From Amycolatopsis tolypomycina (GTDB taxonomy: Bacteria; Actinomycetota; Actinomycetes; Mycobacteriales; Pseudonocardiaceae): 64,000 bases of DNA. This document shows positions 50,351 to 58,732 of the stretch, piece by piece (the first letter of the stretch is position 1; the number at the start of each line of letters is the position of its first letter). The translations under genes and the position numbers were made by a program. The notes under the pieces are model-generated. The model was not told the DNA's origin and did no database searches. It saw nothing but the letters and a program-made list of their open reading frames with translations. Where the stretch lies: the NCBI RefSeq assembly GCF_900105945.1, contig NZ_FNSO01000004.1:6328001-6392000 (forward strand), given 5' to 3'.

Positions 50351-51658
50351 GTGACCTCTCCCGACTCCCCGCACGTCGCCGTGATCGGCGGCGGCATCTG
50401 CGGCCTCGCCGCCGCACACCGCCTCGCCCACCGCGGCACCCGCGTGACCCTGCTGGAGAGCAGCGACCAGCTCGGCGGCCTCGGCACGTTCTTCGCCCAC
50501 GAAGACCGGTGGATCGAACGCTTCTACCACTGCATCATGCCGTCGGACGCGAGCCTGCTGGCGCTGCTCGGCGAACTCGGCCTGCGGGATGCGGTGCGGT
50601 GGCGCGAAACCACGATGGGCATGGTCGTCGACGGCCGTCACCACGCGTTCAACTCCGCGCTCGACCTGCTCCGGTTTTCGCCGCTGCGGCTGCCCAACCG
50701 GGTGCGCTTCGGCGTCGTTTCGCTGCTGCTGCGCCGGTTGGGGCGGGGCCGCGACCTCGACACGCTGCGCACCGAGGACTGGCTGCGCGGCCTCTACGGC
50801 GACGTCGTCTGGGAAAAGCTGTTCGCGCCGATGTTCGGCTCGAAGTTCGGCCCCGCTTTCGGGGACGTTCCCGCGCTGTACCTGTGGCAGCGGCTGGGCC
50901 GCGAGCGCAACGTCGCCACCCGCGGCTACCCGGACGGCGGATACAAGACGATCATCGACGCGCTGCGGGCGTCGATCGAGCGGGCCGGCGGCGTGGTGCG
51001 CACCTCGGCGCCCGTCCGGCGGCTGAGCAGCACCGGCGACCGCTCGGTCCTCGCGGTGGCCGACGGCGAGGTCATCGAAGCCCGTCACGTCGTCTCCACC
51101 GTGCCGCTGCCCCAGCTGCGGCGCATCGCCGACGACGCGCTCGCCGCCCGGTTGCCGCGGACCGACCTGCCCTACCAGGGCGTGGTCAACGCCGTGTTCT
51201 TCCTGCGGCAGCCGGTCACCGAGCACTACTGGACGCCGGTGCTGCACTCGGGCACCGAGTTCGACGGGGTCGTCGCGATGTCGGCGCTGGCCGGCCCGCA
51301 CGACGGCCGCCACCTCGTCTACGTCATGCACTACACCGACCGGGAGTCGCCGCTGTACCGGGACGACGACACCGCGATCGCGGCCCGCTGGTCGGCGCAG
51401 CTGCGCGGCCTGTACCCGCAGCTCGGCGCCGACGGCATCGAGGAGGTGCGGGTGTTCAAGGCGCCGTTCGTGGAACCGGTGTACCCGCTCGGTTACCTGG
51501 CCGCGCGGCCGTCGGTGACCGTGGGCGGCACCGGCCTGCTGCTGGCCACCACCGCCCACGTCTACCCGGACGTCACGAGCTGGAATTCGAGCGTCGGCCT
51601 GGCGAACTCCGTCGTCGACGCGCTGGCGGTTCAGCCCGCGGCCGCCCCGGCGCGCTGA
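50351..51658 (+). CDS. FAD-dependent protoporphyrinogen-oxidase-like oxidoreductase
   Basis: A 435-residue enzyme. GTG 50351 lies 4 bases after the GT2 stop. The FAD Rossmann motif is VAVIGGGICGLAAAHRLAHR, followed by LLESSDQLGG and the conserved HEDRWIERFYH. A C-terminal FAD-contact region GLLLATTAHVYPDVTSWNSS closes the fold. Homologues of this type sit next to GT2 genes in polysaccharide loci and resemble UDP-galactopyranose mutase and phytoene desaturase relatives, so it may modify a lipid-linked sugar. No more precise reaction is supported. Its 3' end overlaps the convergent WecB gene by 28 bases. Confidence 0.88.
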   Translation: MTSPDSPHVAVIGGGICGLAAAHRLAHRGTRVTLLESSDQLGGLGTFFAHEDRWIERFYHCIMPSDASLLALLGELGLRDAVRWRETTMGMVVDGRHHAFNSALDLLRFSPLRLPNRVRFGVVSLLLRRLGRGRDLDTLRTEDWLRGLYGDVVWEKLFAPMFGSKFGPAFGDVPALYLWQRLGRERNVATRGYPDGGYKTIIDALRASIERAGGVVRTSAPVRRLSSTGDRSVLAVADGEVIEARHVVSTVPLPQLRRIADDALAARLPRTDLPYQGVVNAVFFLRQPVTEHYWTPVLHSGTEFDGVVAMSALAGPHDGRHLVYVMHYTDRESPLYRDDDTAIAARWSAQLRGLYPQLGADGIEEVRVFKAPFVEPVYPLGYLAARPSVTVGGTGLLLATTAHVYPDVTSWNSSVGLANSVVDALAVQPAAAPAR

Positions 51659-52794
51659 TCGAGCAGGGCGTCCAGCGCCGTCACGATGCGGGCGGTGGCG
51701 GACCCGTCGCCGTACGGTGACGGGACGTGGCGGAGGCGCTCGCGGTGGCCGGCGACGTCGTCGAGCCACCGGGCGACCTCCGCGCCGATCGCCGGGCCCG
51801 GCAGCACCCGCGTCCCGAACGTCCCGGCGATCTCGGGGCGCTCGGTGCTGCGCCGGACCACCACGACCGGTCGCTTGAGGACACTCGCTTCCTCCTGGAT
51901 GCCCCCGGAATCCGACACGAGCACCGCGGCTTCCGCGGCCAGCGCGAGGAACGCCGGGTAGGCCTGCGGCTCCAGTTCGACGAGCGGGGCGAGCAGGGGC
52001 CGCAGCCCGAACCGCTCGACGCTCTTGGCCGTGCGCGGGTGCAGCGGGAACACCACCGGCAGCGGCAGCCGGCCCAGCTCGTGCAGGATCACCGCCAGCC
52101 GCCCGGCGTCGTCGACGTTCTCCGGGCGGTGGATCGTGGCCAGCACGAACCGGTCCCGCTCGAGCCCGCGGGCGGCCAGCACGGCCTGCCTGTCCTCTGT
52201 GGACGGCAGCGCGGCCTGCAGCGCTTCGACGACGGTGTTGCCGGTGACGGCGATCCGTTCGGCGGGCACGTTTTCGGCCAGCAGCTGCGCGCGGTTGAGC
52301 TCGGTCGGCGCGCAGCACAGGTCGGCGAGGTGGTCGATCAGCACGCGGTTGTGCTCTTCGGGCATCGCGCGGTCGTGGCTGCGCAGCCCGGCTTCGACGT
52401 GCACCAGCGGGAGGTCGTGCGCGTTGGCGGCCAGCGCGCCGGCGAGCGCGGACGTCGTGTCGCCCTGGACGACCACCGCCCGGCCGGGCCGGTCGGCCAG
52501 TACCTCGTCGACCGCGCTGATCGTCCGGCCGAGCTGGCCGCCGCGACGGCCGGCGCCCACCCCGAGTTCGTGGAACCGGTCGGACGGCGGCAGGTCCGCG
52601 CGGATGCGGGAGTACAGCGACCGGTCGTAGTGCTGTCCCGTGTAGACGACAGCGCAGTCTTCGCCGAACGCCCGCATCAGCGGGGCGAGCTTGATCAGTT
52701 CCGGCCGCGTGCCGCAGACCAGCGTGATTCCCCCGGTTCCGGCGGGGTGCACCGCCGGGGAACTGGCACGGAGATCTGCGGTGGTCGTCGACAT
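51631..52794 (-). CDS. wecB: UDP-N-acetylglucosamine 2-epimerase (non-hydrolysing)
   Basis: A 387-residue cytoplasmic enzyme. The frame is open to 52830, but ATG 52794 follows GAAAGGACC and is chosen. All family motifs are present: VCGTRPELIKLAPLM, VQGDTTSALAGALAA, VHVEAGLRSHDRAMPEEHNR, TIHRPENVDD, VSDSGGIQEEA and PYGDG. It interconverts UDP-GlcNAc and UDP-ManNAc, supplying ManNAc or its derivatives for polysaccharide repeat units. Single minus-strand gene opposite the GT2/oxidoreductase pair, still within the exopolysaccharide locus. Catalytic residues are intact. Confidence 0.95.
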   Translation of the reverse strand: MSTTTADLRASSPAVHPAGTGGITLVCGTRPELIKLAPLMRAFGEDCAVVYTGQHYDRSLYSRIRADLPPSDRFHELGVGAGRRGGQLGRTISAVDEVLADRPGRAVVVQGDTTSALAGALAANAHDLPLVHVEAGLRSHDRAMPEEHNRVLIDHLADLCCAPTELNRAQLLAENVPAERIAVTGNTVVEALQAALPSTEDRQAVLAARGLERDRFVLATIHRPENVDDAGRLAVILHELGRLPLPVVFPLHPRTAKSVERFGLRPLLAPLVELEPQAYPAFLALAAEAAVLVSDSGGIQEEASVLKRPVVVVRRSTERPEIAGTFGTRVLPGPAIGAEVARWLDDVAGHRERLRHVPSPYGDGSATARIVTALDALLDQRAGAAAG

Positions 52795-52955
52795 GCGGTG
52801 CGGTCCTTTCGGGCGATGAGTTCGCCGCACGCTACTGACCGGAACCGCGAAACCGGTGGCGACTCAGTCGATCGTGTGACAATGCGGTGTCGCACCGGGG
52901 AAATGCGGACGCCCTAGAATGGGCCGTCGGAATACCGGACAGGACGGCCCCGCTC

Positions 52956-53897
52956 TTGCTCAAGAAATTCGCGGCACTGGCGCTCGTGGCGCTGGCGGCC
53001 ACCGTTTCCGCTTCCGCTCCCCGTGCCGACGCGGCGCCGAACCTGCTGCTCCCCGACCTCCGCCAGGCGCCGCCGGGGTGCGCCGGCGGCAGTTCCGGCG
53101 AAGTGCTCCTGTGCACCGCCTGGGACGTCTGCCCGGTGATCGAGCCCGCGGCCCCCAACGGCCGCTGCGTCGCGCCGTCGGTGGCGAAGGCCGTCCGGCT
53201 CCGGTTCACCAGCGCGGAAGAGAACATCGGCGACGGACCGCTGCTGCTGTACGGCCGCCGCGACAGCACGAACCAGCCGACGATGGCGGTCCGCCAGGCG
53301 CTGCGCAACGGCACGGACGGCTCGATCCCGGGCAGCTACGCGGCGGCGCAGCGCGCGACCGGGGCGTTCACCTACTACGAGCCGGCGCTCGCCCACCAGC
53401 ACTGGCACCTGATGAACTTCGAGCACTTCGCGCTGGTGTCCCGGCAGGGCAAGACGGTGGTCACCGACCGCAAGAACGGCTTCTGCCTCGGCGACCGGTT
53501 CCAGGTCCACGACGTCGGCCGGTGGCCGCACGTCCCGGGCGACACCGGAACCGACGCCGAGCTCGCCGCGAAGCTGCGCGACAACATGTGCCGCCACCAC
53601 GAGCCCACGGCGCTGGAGGTGATGGAGGGCATCTCGGTCGGCTCGGGCGACGACTACAAGTACACGGTGGACTTCCAGTGGCTGGACATCACGCACGTCC
53701 CGAACGGCACGTACGACCTGGTGAACACGGTGAACGCGGACCGGACGCTGGTGGAGACGGACTACCGCAACAACTCTTCGGCGGTGGCGCTGTCGATCGC
53801 GTGGCCGCAGGGGGTGCCGGGCGCGGACGGGACGATCCCGGCGGCGCCGATCGTGCGGTTCCTGCGCAGCTGCCCCGGCCAGCCCCGCTGCGCCTGA
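52956..53897 (+). CDS. Secreted lysyl-oxidase-like copper protein
   Basis: A 313-residue secreted protein. The frame is open from 52887, but TTG 52956 starts a clear signal peptide (LKKFAALALVALAATVSASA), with AGGAC upstream, so TTG is preferred. The lysyl oxidase signature is HQHWHLMNFEHFAL, three His plus acidic residues that bind copper in this family, near residue 148. A Cys-rich flank (CAGGSSGEVLLCTAWDVC and CPGQPRC) suggests disulfides. Bacterial lysyl-oxidase-like proteins are exported; some act on lysine side chains, but most are uncharacterised. It could crosslink a surface or wall protein. Its stop is 10 bases from the convergent MEDS/HATPase gene. Confidence 0.87.
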   Translation: MLKKFAALALVALAATVSASAPRADAAPNLLLPDLRQAPPGCAGGSSGEVLLCTAWDVCPVIEPAAPNGRCVAPSVAKAVRLRFTSAEENIGDGPLLLYGRRDSTNQPTMAVRQALRNGTDGSIPGSYAAAQRATGAFTYYEPALAHQHWHLMNFEHFALVSRQGKTVVTDRKNGFCLGDRFQVHDVGRWPHVPGDTGTDAELAAKLRDNMCRHHEPTALEVMEGISVGSGDDYKYTVDFQWLDITHVPNGTYDLVNTVNADRTLVETDYRNNSSAVALSIAWPQGVPGADGTIPAAPIVRFLRSCPGQPRCA

Positions 53898-53907
53898 GCC
53901 GGCCGCC

Positions 53908-54834
53908 CTACCAGGGGCGGCCCGCCGCGAGCCGCGCGGTGAAGCCCGTCTCGTCGCGGTGCAGGGTCACCCCGCTGCAGATCTGGTGGGCGATCCAGAG
54001 TCCGCGGCCGCCGATCGTCCGGTCCGCCGGCAGGAGGCCCGCGAACGGGTCGGCGGGGCCTTCTCCCGTGTCGTGCACCGTCACCACCATCTGCCCGGCG
54101 CCCGCCCAGATCCGGACGCGCACCGGCGGCCGGCCGTGGCGGAGTGCGTTGTCCACGATCTCGCTGACCGCCAGCACCAGGTCGTCGACCTCGGCCGCCG
54201 TCAGGTCCGGCGGGGCCGTCGCCAGCACCGCGCGGCGGGCGTCCCCCGGGCGCGGGTCGGCGAGCTCGGCCAGCGGTGCCTTGCCCTCGATCGGGAACGG
54301 CGTCATCGGCCGGGGGTCGGTCAGGAAGGACCGCGGGTCGACGTAGCCGGTGTTCGTGCGGTGGCCGCCGGGGGTGGCGACGAACGGGTGGGTGCGGGTG
54401 ACGTCGTCGAGGACGTGGCTCGGGGTGGTCCGCGTGTCGTAGGCGCACACGCTGCGCAGCGGGAACTCGTCGTAGGCGTGGTTGACCGCGGCCTCGTAGC
54501 GGGCCCACCAGTCCCACGACGTGTCGATCTCCACCCGCGGGAGCTCGCCGAAGACCCGGATCCCGGCGGCGCCGCCGGCGACGAAGCCGGCCAGCAGCTC
54601 GCGGTAGGACTTGATCGCCGCCGCGGGCCGGGCGTAGAGGTCGCGCGTCGTCAGGTAGTCGACCCGCGCGGACGACGGCAGGGCAGCGCGCACCAGCTCG
54701 GCGTGTTCCGGCTCCATCGACACGAGCGTCGGCTCGCCCGCGGCGAGCCCGCCTTCGAGGAACGGCACGGCGACGGCGAGCAGTTCCTCGTCACAGCCGT
54801 AGCGGACGGCGGCGTGGTCGTGGCCCCGGCTCAT
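53908..54834 (-). CDS. MEDS-domain anti-sigma/histidine-kinase-like protein
   Basis: A 308-residue soluble signalling protein. ATG 54834 overlaps the preceding stop (ATGA). The N-terminal MEDS domain (about 5-170) senses small molecules in relatives: VAVPFLEGGLAAGEPTLVS, VRVFGELPR, SVCAYDTRT. The C-terminal HATPase_c domain has the Asn box LAVSEIVDNALRHG and the G-box TGEGPADPFAG and GGRGLWIAH. No His phosphoacceptor domain is present, so it is probably an RsbW-type anti-sigma kinase rather than a two-component kinase. It is coupled to a MEDS-STAS protein (54831-55679), a pair resembling an anti-sigma factor and its antagonist. Confidence 0.87.
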   Translation of the reverse strand: MSRGHDHAAVRYGCDEELLAVAVPFLEGGLAAGEPTLVSMEPEHAELVRAALPSSARVDYLTTRDLYARPAAAIKSYRELLAGFVAGGAAGIRVFGELPRVEIDTSWDWWARYEAAVNHAYDEFPLRSVCAYDTRTTPSHVLDDVTRTHPFVATPGGHRTNTGYVDPRSFLTDPRPMTPFPIEGKAPLAELADPRPGDARRAVLATAPPDLTAAEVDDLVLAVSEIVDNALRHGRPPVRVRIWAGAGQMVVTVHDTGEGPADPFAGLLPADRTIGGRGLWIAHQICSGVTLHRDETGFTARLAAGRPW

Positions 54835-55679
54835 GCGGCACGCTCCACGCGCACGCCGGTCAGGTCCAGCAGCTCGACGAGCCGGGCGGGGGTGGCCAGC
54901 CGCGTCCGCAGGACCACCGTGGTGGCGTGCCGCTCGGCGTAGCCTGCCAGCGCGACCAGGCTGCGGTGGTCGGCGAAATCGAGGCCGGCGGCGTCGAGGA
55001 CGACCTCGCCGCCCTCGGCACGCAGGCCGGCGCGCTCCAGTGCCTGCGGCCAGAGCTCGCGGGAGTCCAGGTCGAGCTCGCCGCCGAGCGCCGCGGCGCT
55101 GCCGTCCCGCGCGTGTCCGTGCAGGTGGAAGGGGGCCCCGCCGTCGTGGGCGGTGGGGTGCATGCACGCGAGCTGCGCGACGACGTCGCCACCGAGCTCG
55201 GCCACGTCGTAGCCGCACATGGCCGACATCGGATGGGCGGCCATGTAGTGGTCGACCAGGTGCTCGTAGCGGGCAAAGGCGTCCACCTGGGCCGGCGTGC
55301 GCACGAGCGACGTCGCGTCGGCGGCGACCCGCAACCCGGTGAACCCGGCGGCCAGCGCTTCGGACGTCGCGGCGGCGTAGAGCTCGACCTGCCCGGCGGG
55401 ATCGACGACGGCACCGGTGGTGTAGGTGGCATCGACGGAGGCGACCTGGACCGCACCGCGTTCCAGGCCTTCGTCGCACCGCTCGTCGGCCCGCAGCTGC
55501 CCGGTCAGCACGGCCTCGTCACCAGGAGCGACGTAGAGCACCCGTTCCCCGGCGGCGAGCCCCTCGGCCAGGAACTCCTGCGCCCGGCTGACGAATTCGC
55601 CGCGGCGCCGGTAACCGCGGCACACGTGGTCGCGAGCCGGCGAAGACGGTGGGCGTTCCCGCTCGGTCGGCATCGGCAC
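54831..55679 (-). CDS. MEDS-STAS protein, probable anti-sigma factor antagonist
   Basis: A 282-residue soluble protein. GTG 55679 and ATG 55673 are both possible starts. A MEDS sensory domain (about 15-185; RAQEFLAEGLAAGERVLYV, GFTGLRVAADATSLV, MCGYDVAELGGDVVAQLACM) precedes a STAS domain (190-282; LDSRELWPQALERAGL, VVLDAAGLDFADHRSLVAL). STAS proteins bind anti-sigma kinases; Ser in DHRSLVAL is at the position usually phosphorylated. ATGA overlap with the MEDS-HATPase gene strongly supports a functional pair. Both sense signals through MEDS, so two input domains control one switch. Confidence 0.87.
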   Translation of the reverse strand: MPMPTERERPPSSPARDHVCRGYRRRGEFVSRAQEFLAEGLAAGERVLYVAPGDEAVLTGQLRADERCDEGLERGAVQVASVDATYTTGAVVDPAGQVELYAAATSEALAAGFTGLRVAADATSLVRTPAQVDAFARYEHLVDHYMAAHPMSAMCGYDVAELGGDVVAQLACMHPTAHDGGAPFHLHGHARDGSAAALGGELDLDSRELWPQALERAGLRAEGGEVVLDAAGLDFADHRSLVALAGYAERHATTVVLRTRLATPARLVELLDLTGVRVERAA

Positions 55680-55760
55680 GGATCGAGCCTACGCCGCCGT
55701 GGCGGGGTGCGGCCGTTCCGCCCGCGCCGCGGGGTCGCGTTCACGACGCGGCGGCGCGGG

Positions 55761-56022
55761 CGGCCGGGCCGGGTCGCGGCGCTTCCACCCGCACAGCCGG
55801 GCCGGGTCGCGGCCCTCCCGCCCGCGCCGCGGGGCCGCCTCACTCCCGCGCCGCCGGGCCGGGTCGCGGCGCTTCCACCCGCACGGCCGGACCGGGTCGC
55901 GGCCCTCCCGCCCGCGCCGCGGGGCCGCCTCACTCCCGCGCCGCCGGGCCGGGTCGCGGCGCTTCCACCCACGCCACCCGGCCGGGCCACAGCCCTCCCG
56001 CCCGCGCCGCGGGGCCGCCTCA
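55761..56022. repeat. Three tandem 90-bp repeats
   Basis: A GGGTCGCGGCGCTTCCACCC landmark recurs at 55771, 55861 and 55951, so the period is exactly 90 bp (30 codons); the third copy is more diverged (ACGCCACCC, CCACAGCC). The tract fills the region between the MEDS-STAS gene and the VOC gene and abuts the latter's stop codon. Its Gly/Ala/Pro/Arg reading frames on both strands are composition artefacts. It may be an unstable G/C minisatellite. Confidence 0.9.
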
Positions 56023-56406
56023 CGGCGCCTCGACCCGCAGTCCCGGGTCGCGCACCTCCGCGGCCGGCTTCGCGCACACGCAGAACAGGTTGCCCTCCGG
56101 GTCCGCGAGCACCACCCAGTCGTCCGCCGGGTCGTCGTCGACGTGGCGGACGAACCGTGCGCCCAAGCCGATCAGGCGGTCGACCTCCTGCTGCTGGTTG
56201 TCCGTGTACAGGTCGAGGTGCATCTGGTCGCGGGCCGAGACCGGCGCTGCCGAGCGCTGCAGGGACAGGTTGACGTGCCGGCCGCGCAGCAGGCGGAAGT
56301 CGGCTGCCGCGGAGGTCGGCTCCAGGTCCAAAGCCGCGCTCCAGAAGCGTGTCATCGTGTCCAGCTCCGTGCAGTTGATCACCATGCTGCCCAGCCTGAT
56401 CGCCAT
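56020..56406 (-). CDS. VOC/glyoxalase-family protein
   Basis: A 128-residue protein of the vicinal-oxygen-chelate fold. Landmarks are LGSMVINCTELDTMTRFW, LDLEPTSAAADFRLLRGR, DQMHLDLYTDNQQQEVDRLI, VRHVDDDPADDWVVLADPEGN and LFCVCAK. The usual metal-ligand acid appears as the DPEGN segment. Such small proteins are often isomerases, dioxygenases, or antibiotic-binding proteins; no substrate is predicted. ATG 56406 is taken (GTG 56412 is in frame two codons earlier). Its C-terminus lies on the 90-bp repeat tract. Confidence 0.85.
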   Translation of the reverse strand: MAIRLGSMVINCTELDTMTRFWSAALDLEPTSAAADFRLLRGRHVNLSLQRSAAPVSARDQMHLDLYTDNQQQEVDRLIGLGARFVRHVDDDPADDWVVLADPEGNLFCVCAKPAAEVRDPGLRVEAP

Positions 56407-56448
56407 GACCACCCGGCTACCCGCTCCGCCCGGCGCCGAACCCGCGGG

Positions 56449-56829
56449 CTACCCCCGCCGGTGCAGGTACGCGGCTATCCGGACGCGCAGGGCGCGGACG
56501 TCGGCGAGTGCCACCGTGAAGGAACCGGCCTCGGGCGGGTCGCACGGCCCGGCGACGTGGACCAGGCCGTCCTCCGGGTCGTGACGGGGCTCCGCCCAGG
56601 CCGGGTCGCCGTCGAGCGTCAGGCGGCCCGCCCTGGCCCGCGCCGTCCAGTACGTCGGCAGCTTCATCACCTCGCCGAGCGCCTTAGCGAAGCCCGGGAG
56701 GTCCTCCTCGCGCAGGGCCAGCCCGCGCCCGTCCCGGGCCCGGGACGCCGCCGCCGTGACGTGCGTGAAGGTGGCCTCGTCGCCGGACGTCCGAATCGTC
56801 CACTGGGGCAATTCGGTCAATGTGGGCAC
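56449..56829 (-). CDS. Hypothetical protein
   Basis: A 126-residue soluble protein. GTG 56829 follows GAGGAGCAAGC. A central strand-rich part (TFTHVTAAASRARDGRGLAL, KLPTYWTARARAGRLTLDGD) and a C-terminal DVRALRVRIAAYLHRRG are seen. No family was recognised. It stands between the VOC gene and the PL11 gene, in the same direction as both, with its own ribosome site. Confidence 0.72.
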   Translation of the reverse strand: MPTLTELPQWTIRTSGDEATFTHVTAAASRARDGRGLALREEDLPGFAKALGEVMKLPTYWTARARAGRLTLDGDPAWAEPRHDPEDGLVHVAGPCDPPEAGSFTVALADVRALRVRIAAYLHRRG

Positions 56830-56881
56830 GCTTGCTCCTCGTCTCGCCGACCCCAGGCGCGCCCATCCTAGTTGATCAGCG

Positions 56882-58693
56882 TCACCTGCCCAGTGCGAAA
56901 CTCGGGTGCGGCGGCTGGTTGTACGCCGTGTTCTGCCAGGCCACCGCCTCGCGGTACTGGCGGTCCTGCATCAGCGACACGTGCGAAATGCTCGTCGGGT
57001 CCGTGGTCGAATAGATCCGCAGTGCCCGGTTGTCCGACGTCGGCCAGACGACCTCCTCGCGCCAGTCGCCGAACAGGTCGGCCTGCAGGGACGGCGTGTT
57101 CTTCGTGCCGTTGTTCGCGTGCACGCCGGACGCCGTCAGCAGCCGCGTGTCGCCGCCGGTGCCGTACTTGTCGATGTGCGTGCCGTCCAGCAGCTCGCGC
57201 TGGGCGTCGCCGTCCCAGTAGACGACGAAGTTCGCCGACGACGGCTTGCGCCCGATGTTCTGGCCGCTGGTGTTCAACAGTCCGGACACCGCGGACGACC
57301 ACGACTCGGCACCGGGGCTGCCGGCGTAGATGTCGTCCGACACCCCGCGGCCGTTGTCGCAGTTGCAGGAACCGTTCTGCCAGATGATCTGCCCGGTCCG
57401 TGCGTCGGCCATCCAGGCGGCCGGCTTCGACTTGTCTTCGTCCACTTTGAACTCTTCGAGCCCGGCCCGGCTCGGGATCAGGTCGCCGACGTGCATGGCG
57501 TCGCCGTGGCCGTTGCGGGTGTTCCACAGTGGACTGCCGTTGTCGTCGATCGCCATGGCGCCGAAGACGATCTCGTCGCGGCCGTCGCCGTCGGCGTCGG
57601 CGATGGCCAGCTGGTGGTTGCCCTGGCCGGCGTACTGAGAGCCGGCCGAGTTCGAGTCGAACGTCCACCGCCGGGTCAGCGCGCCGTTCCGGAAGTCCCA
57701 GGCCGCGATCACGGTCCGGGTGTAGTAGCCGCGGCTCATGACGAGGCTCGGCCGGGACCCGTCCAGGTAGGCCGTCCCGGCGAGGAACCGGTCGACGCGG
57801 TTGCCGTAGCTGTCGCCCCACGACGACACCGTGCCGCGCGGCGGGTCGTAGTTCACCGTGGACAGGACGGCGCCGGTCTGGCCGTTGAACATCGTCAGGA
57901 ACTCCGGGCCCGAGAGCACGTACCCGCTGGAGTTGCGGTAGTCGGCGTTCGCGTTGCCGATGACCTGGCCGGTGCCCGAGCGGGTGCCGTCCGCGGTCTT
58001 CATCGCGACCTCGGCCCGGCCGTCGCCGTCGTAGTCGAAGACCTGGAACTGCGTGTAGTGCGCGCCGGCCCGGATGTTGCGGCCGAGGTCGATCCGCCAG
58101 AGGCGGGTGCCGTCGAGCCGGTAGGCGTCGACGTAGACGTTGCCGGTGTAGCCGGACTGCGAGTTGTCCTTCGCGTTGGTCGGGTCCCACTTCAGCACGA
58201 GCTCGTACTGGCCGTCGCCGTCCAGGTCGCCGGCGCTGGCGTCGTTGGCGGTGTAGGTGTAGCCCTCACCGGACGGCGTCGTGCCCCCGGACGGCGGCTG
58301 GATCGGGACGTCCCGGGTGTTCGCGGCGAGACCGCTGGTCAGCGTCAGCGACTCCTCCGCCGCGAAGGCGGACATCCGCTCGGTCCCGCCGGCCACCGCG
58401 CGCACGGTGTACCGGGCGCCCGCCGGCGCGCCCGCGTCGACGAAGCTCGTCGGGCCGCTGACCGGCGCCGACGTCACCCGGGTGCCGTCGCGGTAGACGT
58501 TGAACGCCACGCCGGCCGGGTCGTCGGCGAGCAGCCGCCAGCCGACGGTGTTGCCCTGTGCGGTGTGGACGCTGACCACCCCGCGGTTCAGCCTGTCGAG
58601 CTGGGGCGCGGCGGCCGCGCCGGTGGCCGGGGCGGGCACCAGGGCCGCCGCGGCCAGCACGGCGAGGAGGACCGTTCGCTGCCTGAGTGACAT
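56882..58693 (-). CDS. Secreted rhamnogalacturonan lyase (PL11, YesW-like)
   Basis: A 603-residue secreted enzyme. ATG 58693 follows AAAGGAGTCCTC. Signal peptide 1-33 (ending GAAAA). An FN3-like domain (about 40-125) precedes the eight-bladed PL11 propeller, seen as repeated calcium-loop motifs: DLDGDGQYELVLKWDPTNA, DYDGDGRAEVAMKTADG, DADGDGRDEIVFGAMAID, and GDWREEVVWP near the end. PL11 enzymes cleave the rhamnose-galacturonate backbone of rhamnogalacturonan I by beta-elimination. It is transcribed 39 bases after the mannanase, so both are probably induced together through the upstream operators, and it matches the YesL/ABC genes further up the operon. Confidence 0.95.
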   Translation of the reverse strand: MSLRQRTVLLAVLAAAALVPAPATGAAAAPQLDRLNRGVVSVHTAQGNTVGWRLLADDPAGVAFNVYRDGTRVTSAPVSGPTSFVDAGAPAGARYTVRAVAGGTERMSAFAAEESLTLTSGLAANTRDVPIQPPSGGTTPSGEGYTYTANDASAGDLDGDGQYELVLKWDPTNAKDNSQSGYTGNVYVDAYRLDGTRLWRIDLGRNIRAGAHYTQFQVFDYDGDGRAEVAMKTADGTRSGTGQVIGNANADYRNSSGYVLSGPEFLTMFNGQTGAVLSTVNYDPPRGTVSSWGDSYGNRVDRFLAGTAYLDGSRPSLVMSRGYYTRTVIAAWDFRNGALTRRWTFDSNSAGSQYAGQGNHQLAIADADGDGRDEIVFGAMAIDDNGSPLWNTRNGHGDAMHVGDLIPSRAGLEEFKVDEDKSKPAAWMADARTGQIIWQNGSCNCDNGRGVSDDIYAGSPGAESWSSAVSGLLNTSGQNIGRKPSSANFVVYWDGDAQRELLDGTHIDKYGTGGDTRLLTASGVHANNGTKNTPSLQADLFGDWREEVVWPTSDNRALRIYSTTDPTSISHVSLMQDRQYREAVAWQNTAYNQPPHPSFALGR

Positions 58694-58732
58694 GAGGACT
58701 CCTTTGTCCCGGACGAGCACTGTGCTTGGTGG

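Noticed and set aside
55505..56273. Gly/Ala/Arg-rich ORFs across the 90-bp repeats
   Set aside because: All frames of this G/C minisatellite stay open because its period is a multiple of three; no start or ribosome site supports any of them.
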